The notes below the pieces were generated by a model. The model saw only the letters and a list, made by a program, of their open reading frames with translations. It made no database searches and was not told the origin of the DNA. Made by a program: the position numbers and the translations under genes. Source: Candidatus Anaeroferrophillacea bacterium (GTDB lineage: Bacteria; Desulfobacterota; Anaeroferrophillalia; Anaeroferrophillales; Anaeroferrophillaceae). From it: DNA of 46,111 nt. This document shows positions 42,694 through 46,111 of this stretch, piece by piece (the stretch's first letter is position 1; the number at the start of each line of letters is the position of its first letter). Location: NCBI GenBank assembly GCA_016933675.1, contig JAFGAM010000018.1:1-46111 (forward strand), given 5' to 3'.

Positions 42694-43512
42694 ATGCGCC
42701 GAATCGTTTCCCTGACCCTGCTGCTGGCCGGCATCCTCGTGGTGCTGACCAGCGTTGTGCTCTACATCGCCCCTCACGGCCGGGTGGCCTCTTGGTCGGA
42801 GTGGCGTTTGTGGGGCCTGACCAAGCCGCAATGGGTGGCAATGCACATCAACCTGGGCCTGCTGGTGATCGTCGCCGGGGTGATCCATACCCTGTACAAC
42901 CTCAAGCCCATCTTCGCCTACATCAGGCGTGCGGGACAGACATCACGCAACTCCAGCTTCAACGCCGCGCTGGCGCTGGTGCTGGTGACGGTGCTGGGAA
43001 CCTTCTTCAATCTGCCGCCGTTGAGCACGGTGATCAGCATCGGCGAGCGGCTTACCGACCGCGTTGGTGAGGTGCGGGGCGAGCCGCCTTACGGTCATGC
43101 CGAACAGTCGTCGTTCCGGTTCTTTGCCGAGCGGATGAAGATCGACCAGGGTAAGGCGTTGGAGCTGTTGCGGCAGGCGGGGATCACGGTGGCGAGCGAT
43201 CGGCAGACCATCGGCGAGATCGCCGCGGCGCACCAGGTTACCCCGGCCCGGGTTTACGAGATCATGAAACCGGCGGCGGCGAAGGCCGCCGCCGGGGAGT
43301 CGTTTCCCGACGTTCCTCCGCCCGGCTTCGGCCGGAGAACCATCGACGAGATCTGTACCACCTACGGGCTCGACCGGGCGCGGGTGCTGGCAATGCTGAA
43401 CGCCGCCGGGTTGGCGGCGGCGGCGGAGATGAGCATTCGTGAAGTCGCCGACGCCGCGGGACGGACCCCGGCGAGCGTGTTCGAGATCCTCCGGCAGGCG
43501 GTTGCCGACTAG
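42694..43512 (+). CDS. DUF4405-like membrane protein with helix-turn-helix-like C-terminal repeats
   Basis: A 272-residue protein. The N-terminal 115 residues contain three hydrophobic helices: residues about 5-25, about 48-66 with conserved histidines in VAMHINLGLLVIVAGVIHTL, and about 88-108. This is typical of DUF4405/cytochrome-b-like membrane domains that may bind haem. The C-terminal 150 residues are soluble and carry three similar short units: IGEIAAAHQVTPARVYEIM, IDEICTTYGLDRARVLAML and IREVADAAGRTPASVFEIL. The ribosome site is AAAGGAAG. The stop overlaps the purF stop by three bases on the opposite strand, so the genes are tail to tail. Confidence 0.82.
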   Translation: MRRIVSLTLLLAGILVVLTSVVLYIAPHGRVASWSEWRLWGLTKPQWVAMHINLGLLVIVAGVIHTLYNLKPIFAYIRRAGQTSRNSSFNAALALVLVTVLGTFFNLPPLSTVISIGERLTDRVGEVRGEPPYGHAEQSSFRFFAERMKIDQGKALELLRQAGITVASDRQTIGEIAAAHQVTPARVYEIMKPAAAKAAAGESFPDVPPPGFGRRTIDEICTTYGLDRARVLAMLNAAGLAAAAEMSIREVADAAGRTPASVFEILRQAVAD

Positions 43513-44933
43513 GCCTGCCGACATCCTCCATTGCCGCACCCCGATCCATCCCAGCAGTGGGTGCAGAGCTTTCCCTTCGGCAGGCCGATGGCCGCCACCA
43601 GGTCTTCCAGCCGTTGAAACTTCAACGACGTCAGATGCAGCCGCCGGCGGATTTCCTCGATCATCGCCAGGTTCCGGTCCGAGCCGGCGCGGGCGTAGTC
43701 TTCCAGGTGCCGGTCCTCGGCGCCTTCGAGCTCTTTTATAACCCGTCTGCCGACCAGGTCGAGGGAGGAGCGCGAGGTGGAAAAGTTGAGATATTCGCAG
43801 GGATGGATGAGCACCGGGCAGGCGGGGCGCATGTGTACCTCGCGGGCGCCGTAGTCGAAAAGAATCTTGACGTTTTCCTTGAGCTGGGTGCCGCGGACGA
43901 TGGAGTCGTCGCAGAAGAGCAGGCGTTCGCCGTCGATGAGACGGCGGATGGGAATGAGCTTCATGCGGGCCACGAGATCCCGGAGTGACTGGTTCTCGGG
44001 CATGAAGCTGCGCGGCCAGGTGGGGGTGTATTTGACGAAGGGCCGCCGGTAAGGGAGGCCGCGTTCGTTGGCGTAGCCGATGGCGTGGCCGACGCCGGAA
44101 TCGGGGATGCCGGCGACGCAGTCGGCCGCCGCATTGTCACTGCGGGCCAGGGCGGCACCGCAGCGGTTGCGCACGTATTCGACGTTGATGCCTTCGTACT
44201 CCGATGACGGGTAGCCGTAGTAGACCCACAGGAAGGCGCAGATCTGCATGGCCTCACCCGGTTCCAGACGGCGTTCCCAGCCGTCCGCGGTCATGAAAAC
44301 CGCCTCGCCGGGGCCGAGGAAGGTGTCGATCTCGAAGTCGAGGTTGGCGAAGGCGCTGGATTCGGAGCTCACCGCCAGGGCGCCGTCACGGCGGCCGATG
44401 GCCAGCGGGGTGCGGCCGAAGCGATCCCGGGCGGCGTGGATGCCGTCGTCGGTGAGCAACAGCAGCGAGCAGGAGCCGGTGATGGATTCCTGGACGTTGC
44501 GGATGCCGTCGCTGAAACTGTCGGCATCGCAGATGAGGTTGGCCACCATTTCGGTGGGGTTCAGGGTGCCGTTGGTGGTGTCGGAGAAGTAGCGGTGCCG
44601 GGCGAAGGCCTTCTTCGCCAGTGCCTCCAGATTGTTGATCTTGCCGACGGTGACGATGCCGAAGGTACCGAGGTGGGAACTGATGACCAGCGGCTGCGGA
44701 TCGGTGTCGCTGATGACGCCGATGCCCTTGAGCCCGTGGAACGCCTCCAGTTCCGATTCGAACTTGGTGCGGAAATAGTTGTTCTCGATGTTATGTATGG
44801 CGCGCTGGATGCCGCGGGAGTTGGCCACCGCAATGCCGCCGCGCTTGGTTCCCAGGTGTGAGTGGTAGTCGGTGCCGTAATACAGGTCGGCGACGCAGTC
44901 CTCCCGCGACACCAGGCCGAATATGCCCCCCAT
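43509..44933 (-). CDS. purF: Amidophosphoribosyltransferase homologue lacking the nucleophilic cysteine
   Basis: A PurF-family protein of 474 residues, normally catalysing the first step of purine synthesis from PRPP and glutamine. The glutaminase domain (about 1-230) and phosphoribosyltransferase domain are both present. The PRPP loop LLFCDDSIVRGTQLKENV is intact. The mature enzyme needs Cys as residue 2 (MCGIFG). Here the DNA reads ATG GGG GGC ATA TTC, giving MGGIFG, so the amide-donating nucleophile is missing. The C-terminus has a cysteine cluster, LCTHCWDGSGCGNGGC. Ammonia-dependent activity or a different role is possible. GGAAGGGGAAG provides the ribosome site. The family call is firm, the biochemical activity less so. 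Confidence 0.88.
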   Translation of the reverse strand: MGGIFGLVSREDCVADLYYGTDYHSHLGTKRGGIAVANSRGIQRAIHNIENNYFRTKFESELEAFHGLKGIGVISDTDPQPLVISSHLGTFGIVTVGKINNLEALAKKAFARHRYFSDTTNGTLNPTEMVANLICDADSFSDGIRNVQESITGSCSLLLLTDDGIHAARDRFGRTPLAIGRRDGALAVSSESSAFANLDFEIDTFLGPGEAVFMTADGWERRLEPGEAMQICAFLWVYYGYPSSEYEGINVEYVRNRCGAALARSDNAAADCVAGIPDSGVGHAIGYANERGLPYRRPFVKYTPTWPRSFMPENQSLRDLVARMKLIPIRRLIDGERLLFCDDSIVRGTQLKENVKILFDYGAREVHMRPACPVLIHPCEYLNFSTSRSSLDLVGRRVIKELEGAEDRHLEDYARAGSDRNLAMIEEIRRRLHLTSLKFQRLEDLVAAIGLPKGKLCTHCWDGSGCGNGGCRQA

Positions 44934-44961
44934 TAAGCTTCCCCTTCCGCATCAGTTACGG

Positions 44962-44981
44962 TGCCGGCTTCGTGACAACCC
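44962..44981 (-). repeat. Dispersed element core, partial copy E
   Basis: The minus strand reads GGGTTGTCACGAAGCCGGCA, close to the core of copy B. It ends about 28 bases before the purF start codon. Confidence 0.5.
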
Positions 44982-45260
44982 GTTCGAGTTTACCGCCTGC
45001 CCGGCGGACGGATCCTACTTATGTCCTTAACCGCCGGTTCCGTCAAGTGATTTTCAGAACGATATTTTTTTCCGGGATGACGCTGCCGGCATGATAACCG
45101 CCGGGCGTCATATCCGGAAGGCGGATCAGCCGGGATCGGTTGGCCCCTTGCCGGCGCCGGCGGTGTCCGGATTCCGATAAACAGGAATAATTGTTATTAG
45201 CAGATAAATTGTCTTGAATATACCGTCGTAGAATGATAATGAAATTGATACGGGTATCTC
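44982..45260. other. Intergenic region between purF and the WYL regulator
   Basis: Divergent promoter space without a supported gene. The part at 45178-45258 is much richer in A and T than the rest of the window (for example ATAATTGTTATTAGCAGATA) and probably holds the promoters, but no pair of boxes with good spacing stands out. TTGAAT and GATAAT at about 45212-45238 are only 15 bases apart. Confidence 0.4.
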
Positions 45261-45296
45261 CATGTTTTCAGCCATGTTTTCAGCCACGTTTTTAGC
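45261..45296 (+). repeat. Triple 12-bp tandem repeat before the WYL regulator
   Basis: Two identical copies of CATGTTTTCAGC (45261-45272 and 45273-45284) are followed by a third with two changes, CACGTTTTTAGC (45285-45296). The array ends 15 bases before the ATG of the regulator gene, where an operator for autoregulation could lie. Confidence 0.75.
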
Positions 45297-45311
45297 CGAA
45301 AGACGCGGGGC

Positions 45312-46111
45312 ATGGATCGCACCGAGCGTTTTTATCGCATGGACCGGCTGCTGCGGGATAAAAAGCCTCCATCCCTTGCCGAACTGGCGCGGGCACTGGA
45401 GGTATCCCGGGCGACCGTAAAACGGGATATCGAGTATCTGCGTTCCCGTTTTGCCGCCCCCGTCGTGTACGATCCGGCGTTGGGTGGCTACCGCTACGAC
45501 GTCGGAGATGGCGGCGCGGATCATTTTCTGCTTCCGGGGATATGGTTCAGCGAGGCCGAACTCCATGCCCTGCTGGGGATGGAGTCGTTTCTGGCCGGGT
45601 TCGAACCCGGTTTGCTGGGCTGGCACTTCGAACCGTTGCGTCGGCGTATCCGCAAGCTGCTGGAGGGGGGTTGTCACTCCGCCGATGACCTGACCCGGCG
45701 CATCCGCATTCAGCACCAGGCCGCGCGGCCGGTGCCTTCCTCCCGTTTTCCCGTCATTCTCTCCGCCCTGCTGGAGCGCCGGCAGTTGCACATAACCCAT
45801 TACAACCGCAAAACCGGCGAAACCTATCTGCGGCGGATATCGCCCCAGCGGCTGACCTACTATCGTGACAACTGGTATCTCGATGCCTGGTGCCACCTGC
45901 GCGAAGACGTGCGCCGTTTTGCCGTCGATGCCATGACCGGCATCCAGCCGCTCGACGATCACGCTCTGGATCTCGCGGAGGAGCTGTTGGATCGCGATTT
46001 TTTCGCTGGCTACGGCATCTTCGTCGGCTGTCCGACCAAGACGGCGGTGCTGCGGTTTTCGCCGGAAAGCGCCCGCTGGGTGGCGCGCGAGGTCTGGCAT
46101 GACGAGCAGTA
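45312..46111 (+). CDS. WYL-domain transcriptional regulator (YafY-like), 3 prime end outside the window
   Basis: The first 266 codons of a regulator with no stop before the window ends. An N-terminal winged helix-turn-helix reads RMDRLLRDKKPPSLAELARA followed by LEVSRATVKRDIEYLR. A WYL domain follows, with ITHYNRKTGETYLRRISPQR, then LTYYRDNWYLDAWC as the WYL-equivalent strand and REDVRRFAVDAMTG. Proteins of this type respond to nucleotide or nucleic-acid ligands and often control stress or defence genes, which is family knowledge only. There is no strong ribosome site before the ATG. The reverse-strand open frame over the same region is a shadow. Confidence 0.9.
   Translation, partial: MDRTERFYRMDRLLRDKKPPSLAELARALEVSRATVKRDIEYLRSRFAAPVVYDPALGGYRYDVGDGGADHFLLPGIWFSEAELHALLGMESFLAGFEPGLLGWHFEPLRRRIRKLLEGGCHSADDLTRRIRIQHQAARPVPSSRFPVILSALLERRQLHITHYNRKTGETYLRRISPQRLTYYRDNWYLDAWCHLREDVRRFAVDAMTGIQPLDDHALDLAEELLDRDFFAGYGIFVGCPTKTAVLRFSPESARWVAREVWHDEQ

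Noticed and set aside
45225-45250. A Fur-box-like GATAATGAAATTGATA before the WYL gene
   Set aside because: Only the first half matches the 19-bp consensus and the palindrome fails. There is no iron-related gene nearby.
45126-46100. A 324-codon minus-strand open frame at the right end
   Set aside because: The plus strand encodes a clear HTH-WYL protein that runs off the window; the reverse frame has no domain.

Overview
The window is a GC-rich bacterial chromosome segment with densely packed genes, no phage and no complete insertion sequence. The gene content (a ccsB-hemA-hemC-hemD-hemB cluster, abundant hybrid histidine kinases, a sigma-54 activator, an acetate transporter of the SatP family, an isocitrate dehydrogenase beside a two-subunit aconitase-family enzyme, a second EF-G, a DUF6485 protein) suggests a member of the former Deltaproteobacteria, most likely a Desulfuromonadales/Geobacterales-type organism. 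That placement is inference from gene families, not from a marker gene search.

Layout. 0-4 kb: a response regulator and an enoyl-CoA hydratase-like protein face a fabH / class I aminotransferase pair. 4.3-10.8 kb (minus strand): tRNA-Pro(CGG), ccsB, hemA, hemC, hemD, a broken HEPN-domain remnant, hemB and hisC, i.e. haem synthesis plus cytochrome c assembly, probably read from the strong promoter in front of the tRNA. 11.3-16.4 kb (plus): aspS, then a leuC-type and a leuD-type subunit followed immediately by isocitrate dehydrogenase. 16.5-17.5 kb: a Rpn/DUF4351-family gene split by an amber codon. 17.8-28.4 kb: signal transduction, with a sodium:solute-symporter/histidine kinase hybrid, a lone receiver, a receiver-kinase, three small minus-strand genes and a large NMT1/THI5-type periplasmic-sensor hybrid kinase. 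28.6-34 kb (minus): a double-Cache histidine kinase, a sigma-54 response regulator, a Cys-rich protein and the acetate transporter satP. 34-38.6 kb: an EF-G paralogue with a RecA/KaiC-like P-loop protein, a PilZ protein and a flavin split-barrel protein. 38.8-46.1 kb: a small helical protein, a large NAD-type glutamate dehydrogenase, a DUF4405-like membrane protein, a purF homologue without its nucleophilic cysteine, and the start of a WYL-domain regulator cut by the window end.

The most informative system is at 28.6-34 kb. A strong sigma-54 -24/-12 element lies directly upstream of the Cys-rich gene and satP. Two similar 18-bp inverted repeats, 31 bp apart centre to centre, sit about 230-260 bp further upstream, as expected for activator sites. 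The sensor kinase and the sigma-54 activator are encoded immediately upstream on the same strand. Together these read as one sensor, activator, promoter and transporter circuit, probably for acetate or another short-chain acid.

A second theme is a dispersed intergenic repeat family. Up to seven copies or partial copies carry the core GTTACGAAGCCGxCAA, and most sit shortly upstream of a gene start in the direction of transcription. Other intergenic signals include four convincing intrinsic terminators and several sigma-70 promoters.
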